Source: PALSA-505 sp035308365 (lineage in GTDB: Bacteria > Actinomycetota > Actinomycetes > Streptosporangiales > Streptosporangiaceae). Taken from it: a stretch of DNA of 20,354 bases. Positions 6,687 to 14,355 of this stretch are shown piece by piece (position 1 is the stretch's first letter; every line of letters starts with the position of its first letter). A program made the position numbers and the translations under genes. The stretch is from contig DATGGU010000073.1 of assembly GCA_035308365.1 (NCBI GenBank), positions 1 through 20,354 of the forward strand, in the 5' to 3' direction. The notes under the pieces are model-generated. The model was not told where the DNA came from, did not search any database, and saw only the letters and a list, made by a program, of their open reading frames with translations.

Positions 6687-7694
6687 TCAGGTGTAGAACG
6701 GCGGGCGGTCCTTCATGACCACACCGGTGCGCTCACCGGAGGCCAGCGCGGCGAGCGCGGCCTCGCTCACCGCCGCGGCCGCGTAGCCGTCCCAGCAGGA
6801 CGGGCCGGTGGGCCGGCCTGCCGTCACCGAGTTCACCCAGGCGGCCAGTTCGGCGTCGTAGGCGAGAGCGAACCGGTCGCGCCAGTCGCCGGCGACGGGC
6901 TCGCTGAGCGTCCCCGACGATCGCAGGATCGCGGCGGCCGGGTGAGCCAGCGACACCGTCCCGGTCTCGCCGACCACCTCACACCGGATGTCGTAGCCGT
7001 AGCGGCAGTTGACGAACACCTCGACATCCACGTGCACCCCGCCGCGGGTCTCCATCAGCAGGATCTGCGGGTCGTGCAGCCGGGCCGGGGCGTGGCTGGA
7101 GCGGCGGGGGATCAGCACCGACACCGCGGTCACCTCGTCGCCGAGCAGCCACCGCACGATGTCCATCTCGTGCGGGGCGGAGTCGGTGATCGGCATGTCG
7201 CTGGTGTAGGTGGCTGGCACCGACGCGTTGCGGTGTACGCAGTGCACGAGCAGGGGTGCCCCGATGGCACCGGCGTCGATGGCCTGCTTGAGCGCCAGAT
7301 AGCCGCCGTCATAACGGCGCATGAAGCCGACCTGGACCAGCCGCCCGCCCGCGGCCATCTCGGCTTCCATGATCCGCAGACAGGCCTCCGCGGTGGGAGC
7401 GAGCGGCTTCTCGCAGAACACCGGCTTGCCGGCCCCGATCGCGGCCAGCACGAACTCCTCATGGGCCGGTCCCGGCGCGGTGACCAGGACCGCGTCCACG
7501 TCACCGGCCGCGATCACGTCGTGCCCGGTGGGCAGCGCCAGGGCGGCTGGCAGGGACTGCGCGACCGCGCGGGCCCGGTCACCATCCGCGTCGGTGACCG
7601 CTGTGACCACGGCGCCCGGCACGACCCCGGTCAGCCTGCGGGCATGATCCTGGCCGATCACGCCCACTCCGATGATCCCCGCGTTGACCGTCAT
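6687..7694 (-). CDS. iolG: myo-inositol 2-dehydrogenase
   Basis: 335 residues. It oxidises myo-inositol to 2-keto-myo-inositol (scyllo-inosose) with NAD+, the first step of catabolism. The Rossmann turn is G9-V-G11-V-I-G14. The EKP motif places K96, and the block ITDSAPHEMDIVRWLLGD places D171 and H175. These line up, one residue offset, with the catalytic Lys97/Asp172/His176 described for Bacillus subtilis inositol dehydrogenase, which supports the assignment well. The ATG overlaps the stop of iolE (ATGA), and a GGGGAG sequence lies upstream within the iolE 3' end. The frame is open much further upstream, but that is a shadow of iolE. Translation is therefore probably coupled to iolE. Confidence 0.92.
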   Translation of the reverse strand: MTVNAGIIGVGVIGQDHARRLTGVVPGAVVTAVTDADGDRARAVAQSLPAALALPTGHDVIAAGDVDAVLVTAPGPAHEEFVLAAIGAGKPVFCEKPLAPTAEACLRIMEAEMAAGGRLVQVGFMRRYDGGYLALKQAIDAGAIGAPLLVHCVHRNASVPATYTSDMPITDSAPHEMDIVRWLLGDEVTAVSVLIPRRSSHAPARLHDPQILLMETRGGVHVDVEVFVNCRYGYDIRCEVVGETGTVSLAHPAAAILRSSGTLSEPVAGDWRDRFALAYDAELAAWVNSVTAGRPTGPSCWDGYAAAAVSEAALAALASGERTGVVMKDRPPFYT

Positions 7695-8659
7695 CGCCGC
7701 TGCTCCCCGCCTGGTACACCCAGCCCGCAGCCGTTCAGGTACTGCCGGGTCCGGATCGCGATAGGCAGCGGCACGCCGGGGTCGCACGGGTACAGGTCCT
7801 GCTCCACGATGACGAACAGCGGAGCGTCCAGGCCGGCCAGTTCGGCGACCACCGCGGCCGGGTCGGGCACACCCGCGGGCGGCTCGACGCACACCCTGCG
7901 CCGGACCGCCTCGCCGAACGACAGCCCCTCGGCCCGGACCTGGCCGAGCACGGCCGGGTCCATCTGCTTGATATGGACATAGCCGATCCGCTCGGCGAAC
8001 CTGCGGATCAGGTCGATGGCGTCGCCGCCGCCATATGCGACGTGCCCGGTGTCCAGGCACAGCCAGACCCAGCCGGAGTCGGTGCCGTCGAGGAACCGCT
8101 CGATCTCCGGCTGCGTCATGATGTGGCTGTCGGCGTGCGGGTGCAGGCACAGCCGGATGTCGTAGTCGTTCAGCAGGATCTTGCCCAGCTCGTTGGCCCT
8201 GGCCGCCAGCGAGGCCCACTGCGGCCCGGTGAGCTGCGGCGGCTCGGTGAACGCGCCGGTCTTCTCGGCCCGGTACAGCGGTGGGATGAGCACCAGGTGA
8301 TGCGCGCCGGCCGCTGCGGTCAGCTCCGCTACCTTACGGATGGAGGCCAGCGTTCCGGGCCAGCTGCCGGGCCGGTGCAGCGCACCGAAAACCGTGCCAC
8401 CCGACACCTTCAGGCCCCGGCTGCCGACCTCCTCGGCGAGCCGCCGCGGGTCGGTGGGCAGATAGCCATAAGGACCCAGCTCGAACCATTCGTACCCGGC
8501 CGCGACCAGTTCGTCGAGGAACCGGCCGTAGGAGACCTGGTGCTCATCGGCGGGGAACCACACGCCCCAGGAGTCGGGTGCGCTGCCCAGGCAGAGGTTG
8601 GTGGCGTTTTTCTGGCCGGAATTCCACCCAACGGGAGTTGTCGGTGTGCTCGCTGGCAT
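7691..8659 (-). CDS. iolE: inosose dehydratase-type TIM-barrel protein
   Basis: 322 residues of the sugar-phosphate isomerase/epimerase-like (AP-endonuclease 2) TIM-barrel superfamily. It should dehydrate scyllo-inosose to 3D-3,5/4-trihydroxycyclohexane-1,2-dione. The signature LCLGSAPDSWGVWFP (22-36) is characteristic of IolE. Metal-site candidates are the HPHADSH cluster (173-179), CLDTGH (D203, H206), H229 in YVHIKQMD and E286 in VIVEQD. Residues 1-20 are a poorly conserved extension, so a later start cannot be ruled out, but a GGAGG 9 nt before this ATG supports it. It begins 16 nt after the iolD stop and overlaps iolG by 4 nt. IolH-type isomerases share the fold, but the N-terminal signature and the context favour IolE. 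Confidence 0.9.
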   Translation of the reverse strand: MPASTPTTPVGWNSGQKNATNLCLGSAPDSWGVWFPADEHQVSYGRFLDELVAAGYEWFELGPYGYLPTDPRRLAEEVGSRGLKVSGGTVFGALHRPGSWPGTLASIRKVAELTAAAGAHHLVLIPPLYRAEKTGAFTEPPQLTGPQWASLAARANELGKILLNDYDIRLCLHPHADSHIMTQPEIERFLDGTDSGWVWLCLDTGHVAYGGGDAIDLIRRFAERIGYVHIKQMDPAVLGQVRAEGLSFGEAVRRRVCVEPPAGVPDPAAVVAELAGLDAPLFVIVEQDLYPCDPGVPLPIAIRTRQYLNGCGLGVPGGEQRR

Positions 8660-8668
8660 GCCGTGAGT

Positions 8669-8673
8669 CCTCC
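8669..8673 (-). promoter_or_regulatory. ribosome binding site of iolE
   Basis: GGAGG on the minus strand in the 16-nt iolD-iolE gap, 9 nt before the ATG. It supports the chosen iolE start. Confidence 0.75.
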
Positions 8674-8675
8674 GG

Positions 8676-10565
8676 TCACTCGGCGGCTGGGAAGTGGTAG
8701 CCGGCCTGTGCCGCCTTGGCGGCCTGATAGTCCTTGCGGGCCTGCTGGGTTGCTTCCAGCCCGGAGACCTCGGCCACCGGCACGTCCCACCAGGACTCGC
8801 TGGCGGGCGCCGGGACCAGCGGGTCGGTCTCGATGTGCACCAGCACCGGCCCGCTCTCCTGCCGGGCCGCGGCCAGCGCCGCGCGGAACTGCGCGATGGT
8901 CTGCGCGCGAAGCGCCCGCACGCCCAGGCTCTCGGCGTTGGCGGCCAGATCCACCGGCAGTACGCCGCCGTCCAGCCGGCCGGTGGCCGGGTTCCGGTAC
9001 CGGTACCAGGTGCCGAACCGGGGCGCGCCCACGGTCTCGGACAGCGCGCCGATGGAGGCGAACCCGTGATTCTGGACCAGCACCACGATCAGTTTGACGC
9101 CCTCGGCCACGGCGGTGACCAGTTCCTGGGCCATCATCAGGTAGGACCCGTCTCCCACCAGGACGAAGACCTCCCGGTCCGGTGCGGCCAGCTTGACGCC
9201 CAGGCCGCCGGCGATCTCGTAGCCCATGCACGAGTAGCCGTACTCGACGTGGTAGCCCTTGGGATCGCGGGTGCGCCACAGCTTGTGCAGGTCGCCGGGC
9301 ATCGAACCGGCCGCACAGACCACCACGTCGCGCGGCCCGGCGGCCTCGTTGACCGCGCCGATGACCTCCGACTGGGCCGGATGGGGCTGGTTGCCGATGG
9401 CGTAGGCGCGGGTCACCGTCTGGTCCCACTCCGCGGCCAGCCTGCCTGCCAGCTCCCGGTAGCCGTCCGGGACCGACCACCCGGCCAGTTCGGCGCCCAG
9501 CGCGGTCAGCGCCTGCCTGGCGTCGGCGACCAGGGCGGTGCCGGCCAGCTTCGCCGCGTCCGGTGCGGCGACGTTGACGTTGACGAACGCCACGCCCGGG
9601 CCGGCGAACGCGGTCTGGGAGGCGGTGGTGAAGTCGCTGTAGCGGGTGCCGATGCCGATTACCACGTCGGCCTCCCGGGCGATCCGGTTGGCGGCGGTGG
9701 TGCCGGTCGCCCCGATCGCACCCAGCGCGAGTGGGTGGTCGTAGCGCAGCGAGCCCTTCCCGGCCTGAGTCTCCGCCACCGGAACGCCGGTGGCCTCGGC
9801 GAACGCCTGAAGCTGCGCGGTGGCGCCGGAGTAGATGACCCCGCCGCCGGCCACGATCAGCGGCCGGGCCGCCGAGCGGATCACCGCCGCCGCCCGGGCC
9901 AGCGCGGCGGGCTCGGGCACTGGCCTGGGCACGTGCCAGACCCGTTCGGCGAACAGCTCGTCCGGCCAGTCGAAGGCTTCGGTCTGCACGTCCTGCGGCA
10001 GGGCCAGTGTCACCGCCCCGGTACGCGCCGGGTCGGTGAGCACCCGCATGGCCGCCAGCAGCGAAGAGGCGAGCTGCTCGGGCCGGGTGATCCGGTCGAA
10101 GAACACCGACACCGGCCGCAGCGCGTCGTTCACCGAGACGTCGTAGCCGATGGGGTGCTCCAGCTCCTGCAGCACCGGCCGGGCCACCCGGGTCGCGAAC
10201 ACATCGCCCGGCAGCAGCAGGACCGGTAGCCGGTTGATGGTCGCCAGGGCCGCGCCGGTGACCATGTTGGTGGCCCCCGGGCCCACCGACGAAGTGCATG
10301 CCCAGGTCTCCAGCCGGTCGCGCATCCGGGCGAACGCGGCGGCGGCGTGCACCATGGCCTGCTCGTTGCGCGCCTGGTGGTAGCGCAGCGACCCGGGGGC
10401 GGTCAGCTCCGCCTCCATCAGAGCCTGGCCGAGCCCGGCCAGGTTGCCGTGGCCGAAGATGCCGAAACAGCCGGCGAACAGCTTGCGGGTGGTCCCGTCC
10501 CGCTCGCTGCGCTGTGCGGCCAGGAAGCGCACCAGCGCCTGGGCCACCGTCAGCCGGACGGTCAT
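8676..10565 (-). CDS. iolD: 3D-(3,5/4)-trihydroxycyclohexane-1,2-dione hydrolase (ThDP-dependent)
   Basis: 629 residues, the usual length for IolD. It opens the six-membered ring of the inosose-derived dione to give 5-deoxy-glucuronate. The three-domain thiamine-diphosphate enzyme layout is clear. The N-terminal pyrimidine-binding domain has the activating glutamate E68 in RNEQAM and the TSSVGPGATNM block (91-101). The central domain is around 220-370 (LIVAGGGVIYSG). The C-terminal domain has the Mg/ThDP motif GDGSYLMM (471-478) ending in QNHGF (499). IolD-specific features include LFAGCFGIFGHGN (29-41) and the MGYEIAGGLGVKLA block. Its ATG overlaps the iolB stop (ATGA), which indicates coupled translation. 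Confidence 0.95.
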   Translation of the reverse strand: MTVRLTVAQALVRFLAAQRSERDGTTRKLFAGCFGIFGHGNLAGLGQALMEAELTAPGSLRYHQARNEQAMVHAAAAFARMRDRLETWACTSSVGPGATNMVTGAALATINRLPVLLLPGDVFATRVARPVLQELEHPIGYDVSVNDALRPVSVFFDRITRPEQLASSLLAAMRVLTDPARTGAVTLALPQDVQTEAFDWPDELFAERVWHVPRPVPEPAALARAAAVIRSAARPLIVAGGGVIYSGATAQLQAFAEATGVPVAETQAGKGSLRYDHPLALGAIGATGTTAANRIAREADVVIGIGTRYSDFTTASQTAFAGPGVAFVNVNVAAPDAAKLAGTALVADARQALTALGAELAGWSVPDGYRELAGRLAAEWDQTVTRAYAIGNQPHPAQSEVIGAVNEAAGPRDVVVCAAGSMPGDLHKLWRTRDPKGYHVEYGYSCMGYEIAGGLGVKLAAPDREVFVLVGDGSYLMMAQELVTAVAEGVKLIVVLVQNHGFASIGALSETVGAPRFGTWYRYRNPATGRLDGGVLPVDLAANAESLGVRALRAQTIAQFRAALAAARQESGPVLVHIETDPLVPAPASESWWDVPVAEVSGLEATQQARKDYQAAKAAQAGYHFPAAE

Positions 10566-11437
10566 CTCCTCACCCCCATGGGCAGCCTTGGGTCGGTGGG
10601 CTGGCCGGGCCAGGTGCCGCGCACCCAGGCATGGGCCGGGTCGTCGCAGATCAGCCAGGCCCGCTTCGCGCCCGGGCCGGCCATCACGTTCAGGTAGTAC
10701 ATGTCATACCCGGGCGCCGCCATCGACGGGCCGTGCCAGCCGTGCGGGATCAGCACCGCGTCCCCGGTCCTGACCTCGGCCAGCAGGTCAACGGGCCGGT
10801 CCGGGGTGCCGTAGACGCGCTGGAATCCGACGCCCTTGGTACCGGCCGGGCCGGGGGCGATCTCGAAGTAGTAGATCTCCTCCAGGACGGTTTCCCCGGG
10901 GCGTTCCTCGTCATGCTTGTGCGGCGGGTACGAGGACCAGTTGCCGGCCGGGGTCAGCACCTCACAGGCGATCAGCCGGCCGGCGTCGAAGGCTTCCGGC
11001 GTGCAAAAGTTGTTCACCTGCCGGGAGCACTGCCCGGCCCCGCGCAGCTCGACCGGCACCCGTTCCGCCGGGCCATAACGGGCCGGCAGCTCAGTTTGCG
11101 CCCGGGCCGATGGCAGGGCGAACCGCCCGCCCGAGGCGCTGCTGATCCAGGCCACCGTGCCGGGCGGCAGGTAGGCGAAGTCGGTGACACCGGAGAACAC
11201 GTCGGGCCGCCCGGCCAGCTCGAACCGGCTGCCGTCGCATTCCACCACCGCGTCCCCGGCCAGCGGCAGCACCAGCACCTCCTCGCCGTGGGTCGGGTAC
11301 CTGTGCCGGCCGCCGGGAGCGAGTTCCAGAATCCGCAGCCCGGACCAGCCCCAGCCGGCCAGTTCCGGCGTGATGGAAGCCGTATACGGTCCCTCGGCGG
11401 TGCTGCCCGCCGTCAGATAAAGCTTGCTGTCCACCAT
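10562..11437 (-). CDS. iolB: 5-deoxy-glucuronate isomerase
   Basis: 291 residues of a bicupin. It isomerises 5-deoxy-glucuronate to 2-deoxy-5-keto-gluconate. The C-terminal cupin shows the metal-binding set: H173 and H175 in SSYPPHKHDEE, E187 in LEEIYYFEI, and H232/H235 in LIPHGWHGPS. The N-terminal cupin (about 30-110) lacks an obvious full metal site, as expected for the family. It starts 5 nt after the preceding stop. The GGGG between that stop and the ATG is very close to the start, so initiation may depend on coupling; the next codon is GTG, giving a near-equivalent alternative. Confidence 0.94.
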   Translation of the reverse strand: MVDSKLYLTAGSTAEGPYTASITPELAGWGWSGLRILELAPGGRHRYPTHGEEVLVLPLAGDAVVECDGSRFELAGRPDVFSGVTDFAYLPPGTVAWISSASGGRFALPSARAQTELPARYGPAERVPVELRGAGQCSRQVNNFCTPEAFDAGRLIACEVLTPAGNWSSYPPHKHDEERPGETVLEEIYYFEIAPGPAGTKGVGFQRVYGTPDRPVDLLAEVRTGDAVLIPHGWHGPSMAAPGYDMYYLNVMAGPGAKRAWLICDDPAHAWVRGTWPGQPTDPRLPMGVRR

Positions 11438-11442
11438 TCCCC

Positions 11443-12318
11443 TTACAACATGCCCACCGCGGTGTCGACCGCGGCGGCCACATCCCCGTCCGAGGGATAC
11501 AGCAGCGACCGCCCGGCCACGATCCCCTTGACGTTAGGCAGCTGGAGAGCCTTCCGCCAGCCGGCGAAGGCCGCCTCCGGGTCGTCGGGGACCTCGCCGC
11601 CCAGCAGCAGGACCGGCAGCGTCGACGCGGCCATGACCTGCTCCATCTCGGCCACGACCGGGACCTTCAGCCAGGTGTAGGCCGATGTGGTGCCCAGGCC
11701 CGAGGCGACGGTCACCGCGCGGATCATGGCTTCCGGCGACAGATCGTTGCGGACCCGGCCGTCCACCCGGTGCGAGATGAACGGCTCCACCATGGCCATC
11801 AGCCGGCGGCCGGCCAGGTCGTTCACCGCCTGCGCGCAGGCGTGGATGGTGGGCGCGGTGGCCGGGTCCTCCGGGTCGATCCGCAGCAGCATCTTGCCGC
11901 CCTCGAAGCCCATCCGCTCGATCGCCGCCGCGTCGTACCCGGTGAACCGGTCGTCGATCTCGAAGATCGTCCCGGCCAGTCCGCCGCGGTTCATCGAGCC
12001 GATGACCACCTTGCCTTCCAGCGCCCCGAGCAGCAGCAGGTCCTCCAGCACGTCGGCGGTGCCGAGCACGCCGTCCACTCCGGGCCGCCGCAGCGCGATG
12101 CACAGCCGCTCCAGCAGGCCGGCCCGGTCGGCCATGGCCAGCCGGTGGCGGCCGGCCCGCAGCGCACCGCGGGCCGGGTGGTCCGCGGCCACGATCACCA
12201 GCCGCCCGTTCGGGCTGACCAGGGAGGCCGGCCGGCGGCGGCGCCGGGCGGCCGCCATCACCTCATCCGGGCGGTGCACCCGGATCTGGATGACCTCGGC
12301 CAGCTTGTCGGCGATCAA
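11443..12318 (-). CDS. Cgl0158-type TIM-barrel aldolase-like protein
   Basis: 291 residues from a TTG start. The sequence matches the Cgl0158 (beta/alpha)8 group, related to DhnA/LacD-type class I aldolases, which is commonly found inside actinobacterial iol clusters. VIVAADHPARGAL (41-53) is the first strand and active-site entry. IGSMNRGG (107-114), KMLLRIDPEDP (142-152) and LMAMVEPF (173-180) form the barrel. K218 in YTWLKVP is the likely Schiff-base lysine. No IolJ-like class II aldolase is seen, so this protein probably cleaves 2-deoxy-5-keto-gluconate 6-phosphate to dihydroxyacetone phosphate and malonic semialdehyde; that role is inferred. The TTG overlaps the iolC stop (TTGA) and has GGAG 5 nt upstream. 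The frame is open further back to 12462, but that part is a shadow of iolC. Confidence 0.82.
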   Translation of the reverse strand: MIADKLAEVIQIRVHRPDEVMAAARRRRRPASLVSPNGRLVIVAADHPARGALRAGRHRLAMADRAGLLERLCIALRRPGVDGVLGTADVLEDLLLLGALEGKVVIGSMNRGGLAGTIFEIDDRFTGYDAAAIERMGFEGGKMLLRIDPEDPATAPTIHACAQAVNDLAGRRLMAMVEPFISHRVDGRVRNDLSPEAMIRAVTVASGLGTTSAYTWLKVPVVAEMEQVMAASTLPVLLLGGEVPDDPEAAFAGWRKALQLPNVKGIVAGRSLLYPSDGDVAAAVDTAVGML

Positions 12319-13265
12319 CGAGTCTCCAGCAGCAAGGACTCCACCTCGGCATCGGTGGGCATGGCGTCGGAGCAGGCGAGCCGGGACGCCACGATGGCGC
12401 CGGCCGCGTTGGCGTAGCGCATCACCCGCTCGGTGTCCCAGCCGGCCAGCAGGCCGTGGCACAGCGCGCCACCGAACGCGTCGCCGGCGCCGATCCCGTT
12501 CACCACGTTCACCGGCACCGGCGGCACCTCGACCTGGCCAGCCCGGTCCACCGCCAGCACCCCGCCGGGCCCCTGCTTGACCACGGCCAAATCCACCCCG
12601 GCCGCCAGCAGGGCCTTGGCCGCCCTGGCCGGCTCGCGCTCACCGACCGCGGTGTCGCACTCGTCCAGGTTGCCGACCGCGAGCGTGACCAGCGGCAGCG
12701 CCTGCTCCACCCAGCGGCGGGCCTCCTGCCGCGACGGCCAGAAGACCGGCCGGTAGTCCAGGTCGAGCACGGTCACCCCGGCCCTGCCCCTGGCCCGCAG
12801 CGCGGCCAGCGTCGCGGTCCGGCTGGGCTCGGCCGACAGGCCGGTCACCGTCACCCAGAACACCCGGGCCGTGCGGATCGCCTCGTAATCCAGTTCCCCG
12901 GCCCGGATCTCCAGGTCCGGCGCCTTGGGGTAGCGGTAGAAGTAGATCGGGAAATAGTCGGGTGGGAAGATCTCGCAGAACGTCACCGGCGTGGGCAGCC
13001 CGGGCACCGCGGTCACGAAGCGGTCGTCGACCCGGTACTGTCGCAGCGCCTTGTGCACGAACCGGCCGAACGGATCCTGCCCGGTCCGGGTGATCACCGC
13101 CGAGCCGCGGCCCAGCCGGGCGGCGGCCACCGCCACGTTGGTGGCGCTGCCGCCCAGGTATTTGCCGAATGACTGCACGTCCTCCAGGCCGGCCCCGGTC
13201 TGCAGTGGGTAGAGGTCCACCCCCACCCGGCCCATGGTCAGCACGTCCAGTGGCGTGACCGTCAC
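12315..13265 (-). CDS. iolC: 5-dehydro-2-deoxygluconokinase (PfkB family)
   Basis: 316 residues. It phosphorylates 2-deoxy-5-keto-gluconate at C6 with ATP. The ribokinase/PfkB signatures are present: GGSATNVAVAAARLG (38-52) near the N-terminus and the anion-hole/catalytic motif NGIGAGDAFGGAL (256-268) with base D262. The stretch FCEIFPPDYFPIYFYRYPKAPD (97-118) fits IolC substrate specificity. It starts with GTG that overlaps the stop of the response-regulator gene (GTGA) and ends overlapping the aldolase-like gene (TTGA), so it is coupled on both sides. Confidence 0.93.
   Translation of the reverse strand: MTVTPLDVLTMGRVGVDLYPLQTGAGLEDVQSFGKYLGGSATNVAVAAARLGRGSAVITRTGQDPFGRFVHKALRQYRVDDRFVTAVPGLPTPVTFCEIFPPDYFPIYFYRYPKAPDLEIRAGELDYEAIRTARVFWVTVTGLSAEPSRTATLAALRARGRAGVTVLDLDYRPVFWPSRQEARRWVEQALPLVTLAVGNLDECDTAVGEREPARAAKALLAAGVDLAVVKQGPGGVLAVDRAGQVEVPPVPVNVVNGIGAGDAFGGALCHGLLAGWDTERVMRYANAAGAIVASRLACSDAMPTDAEVESLLLETR
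12324..12327 (-). promoter_or_regulatory. Shine-Dalgarno supporting the TTG start of the aldolase-like gene
   Basis: GGAG on the minus strand, 5 nt before the TTG at 12318, inside the 3' end of iolC. It decides for the TTG start over the upstream extension, which is only an open shadow frame. Confidence 0.6.
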
Positions 13266-14176
13266 TTACCCTCGCTTCCGTCGCCGCCGGCTGCCTCGGC
13301 CAGCTCGCGGGCGGCCTCGGCCCGCCGCAGCAGTATGTTCCGCAGGTCCTTGGCGTGCCTGCGGCTCACCGGCAGGATGTGCTCGCCGATCCGCACCGAG
13401 ATCGTGCCGCCGTCCTGCCGCAGCTCTCCCACATACCGGTAGGCGACCAGGTGACTGCGGTGGATCCGGACGAACCCAGCGTCCCGCCAGCGTTCCTCCA
13501 GCGTGCCCAGCGACGCCCGCACCAGGTGCGAGCCGCGCCGGGTGAACAGCCGGGCATAGTCGCCGTGCGCCTCGGCGTACCAGATCTCGCTGACCGGGAT
13601 GAACGACGTCACCCCGCCGAGCTGCACCGGGATCTTCCAGCCCAGGTCAGCCGGGCCGTCCTGGGATGGAAGCGCCTCCGGCACCCCTGACCCGCCTCCC
13701 GCCGCCGAGGCCGCCGAGACCACAGGGGCCGACGAGACCGCAGGGGCCGGCGAGACCACAGGGGCCGGCGAGACCACTGGGGCAGTCGCACCCGCCGCGG
13801 CCACGCTCTCCGCCACCCGGCGGACCGCCTCCGCGAGCCGCTCCGGCCGGTACGGCTTGAGCACGTAATCGGCCGCCTTGAGCTCGAACGCCTCCACGGC
13901 CGGTTCCTCGTCCGCCGTGACGAACACGATCACCGGGGGACTGGTGAACCGGATCAGCAGCCGCGCCATGTCCAGGCCGTCCAAGCCTGGCATGTGCACG
14001 TCCAGGAACACCGCGTGCGGCGCCTCGTCGGTATCCAGCACGCGGTGGATGTGGCGCAGCGCCTCGGTCGTGCTGGAAAGCCCCACGACGTCGCTGATCC
14101 GAGGGTCGCCGCGAAGCAGGTAGACCAGTTCGGTCAGCGCTGGGGGCTCATCGTCCACGGCGACGACGCGCAGCAT
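13262..14176 (-). CDS. LytTR-family response regulator, first gene of the iol operon
   Basis: 304 residues. Residues 1-125 are a receiver domain with acidic pair D8/D9, phospho-acceptor D59 in AVFLDVHMPG, T87 in VFVTAD and K107 in YVLKPY. Residues about 183-285 are a LytTR DNA-binding domain (IPVQLGGVTSFIPVSEIWYAEAHGDY, VRIHRSHLVAYRYV, LPVSRRHAKDL). Between them lies an unusual Pro/Ala/Val/Ser linker made of repeated PAPVVS-like units. LytTR regulators normally work with a membrane histidine kinase; none is encoded in this window. The gene ends by overlapping the iolC GTG (GTGA), so it is co-transcribed and probably translationally coupled with the inositol genes. It likely regulates this operon and/or the divergent one, in place of the usual IolR. 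The ATG has only a weak GGGG upstream and may be leaderless. Confidence 0.92.
   Translation of the reverse strand: MLRVVAVDDEPPALTELVYLLRGDPRISDVVGLSSTTEALRHIHRVLDTDEAPHAVFLDVHMPGLDGLDMARLLIRFTSPPVIVFVTADEEPAVEAFELKAADYVLKPYRPERLAEAVRRVAESVAAAGATAPVVSPAPVVSPAPAVSSAPVVSAASAAGGGSGVPEALPSQDGPADLGWKIPVQLGGVTSFIPVSEIWYAEAHGDYARLFTRRGSHLVRASLGTLEERWRDAGFVRIHRSHLVAYRYVGELRQDGGTISVRIGEHILPVSRRHAKDLRNILLRRAEAARELAEAAGGDGSEGK
13716..13787 (-). repeat. 4 x 18-bp tandem repeat in the response-regulator linker
   Basis: Units begin with GAGACC at 13716, 13734, 13752 and 13770 (plus-strand view) with few mismatches. They encode repeated PAPVVS-like hexapeptides between the receiver and LytTR domains. The 18-bp period keeps the frame, so copy number can change linker length without breaking the gene. 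Confidence 0.85.
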
Positions 14177-14183
14177 GGCCCCG

Positions 14184-14189
14184 AGTCTA
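14184..14189 (-). promoter_or_regulatory. candidate -10 box of the iol operon (possibly leaderless)
   Basis: TAGACT on the minus strand fits the TANNNT consensus and ends 7 nt before the ATG at 14176, so transcription would begin at or next to the start codon. No clear -35 is seen; the region where it would lie is covered by the 37-bp repeat unit 14195-14231, which suggests activator- or repressor-dependent control. Prediction only. Confidence 0.35.
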
Positions 14190-14194
14190 GACGC

Positions 14195-14305
14195 CGCACA
14201 CCTCGTTACGGATGCGCCACTTCATGCCAGCCGCACACCTCGTGACGGATGCGCCACTTCATGCCAGCCGCACACCTCGTTACGGATGCGCCACTTCATG
14301 CCAAC
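14195..14305. repeat. 3 x 37-bp tandem repeat between divergent operons
   Basis: Units 14195-14231, 14232-14268 and 14269-14305 are head to tail and nearly identical. Unit 2 differs from unit 1 by one base (GTTACG to GTGACG), and unit 3 by one base in its last two positions. There are no spacers. The array begins 19 nt upstream of the response-regulator ATG and ends 50 nt before the SRPBCC ATG. Its site makes it a candidate regulatory array for one or both operons, perhaps bound by the LytTR protein, whose family typically binds direct repeats; a dispersed genomic repeat is the alternative. Confidence 0.9.
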
Positions 14306-14355
14306 GGCCCGTCCGCAGCTTTCGCCGCACGGCCTTCTCGTGTCAGGCTCGGGGT

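Noticed and set aside
8694..10229. Plus-strand frame of 511 codons opposite iolD
   Set aside because: Antisense shadow without domain features or ribosome binding site.
8410..10299. Long minus-strand frame of 629 codons overlapping iolD and iolE
   Set aside because: Composition is Arg/Gly-rich shadow translation; the real iolD frame over the same DNA has all ThDP-enzyme motifs.
14195..14305. 37-bp repeats as a CRISPR array
   Set aside because: Units are directly adjacent with no unique spacers, and no cas genes are present.
14212..14355. N-terminal extension of the SRPBCC protein through the 37-bp repeats
   Set aside because: The extension is only translation of the repeat array; the protein-like sequence with its membrane helix begins at 14356.
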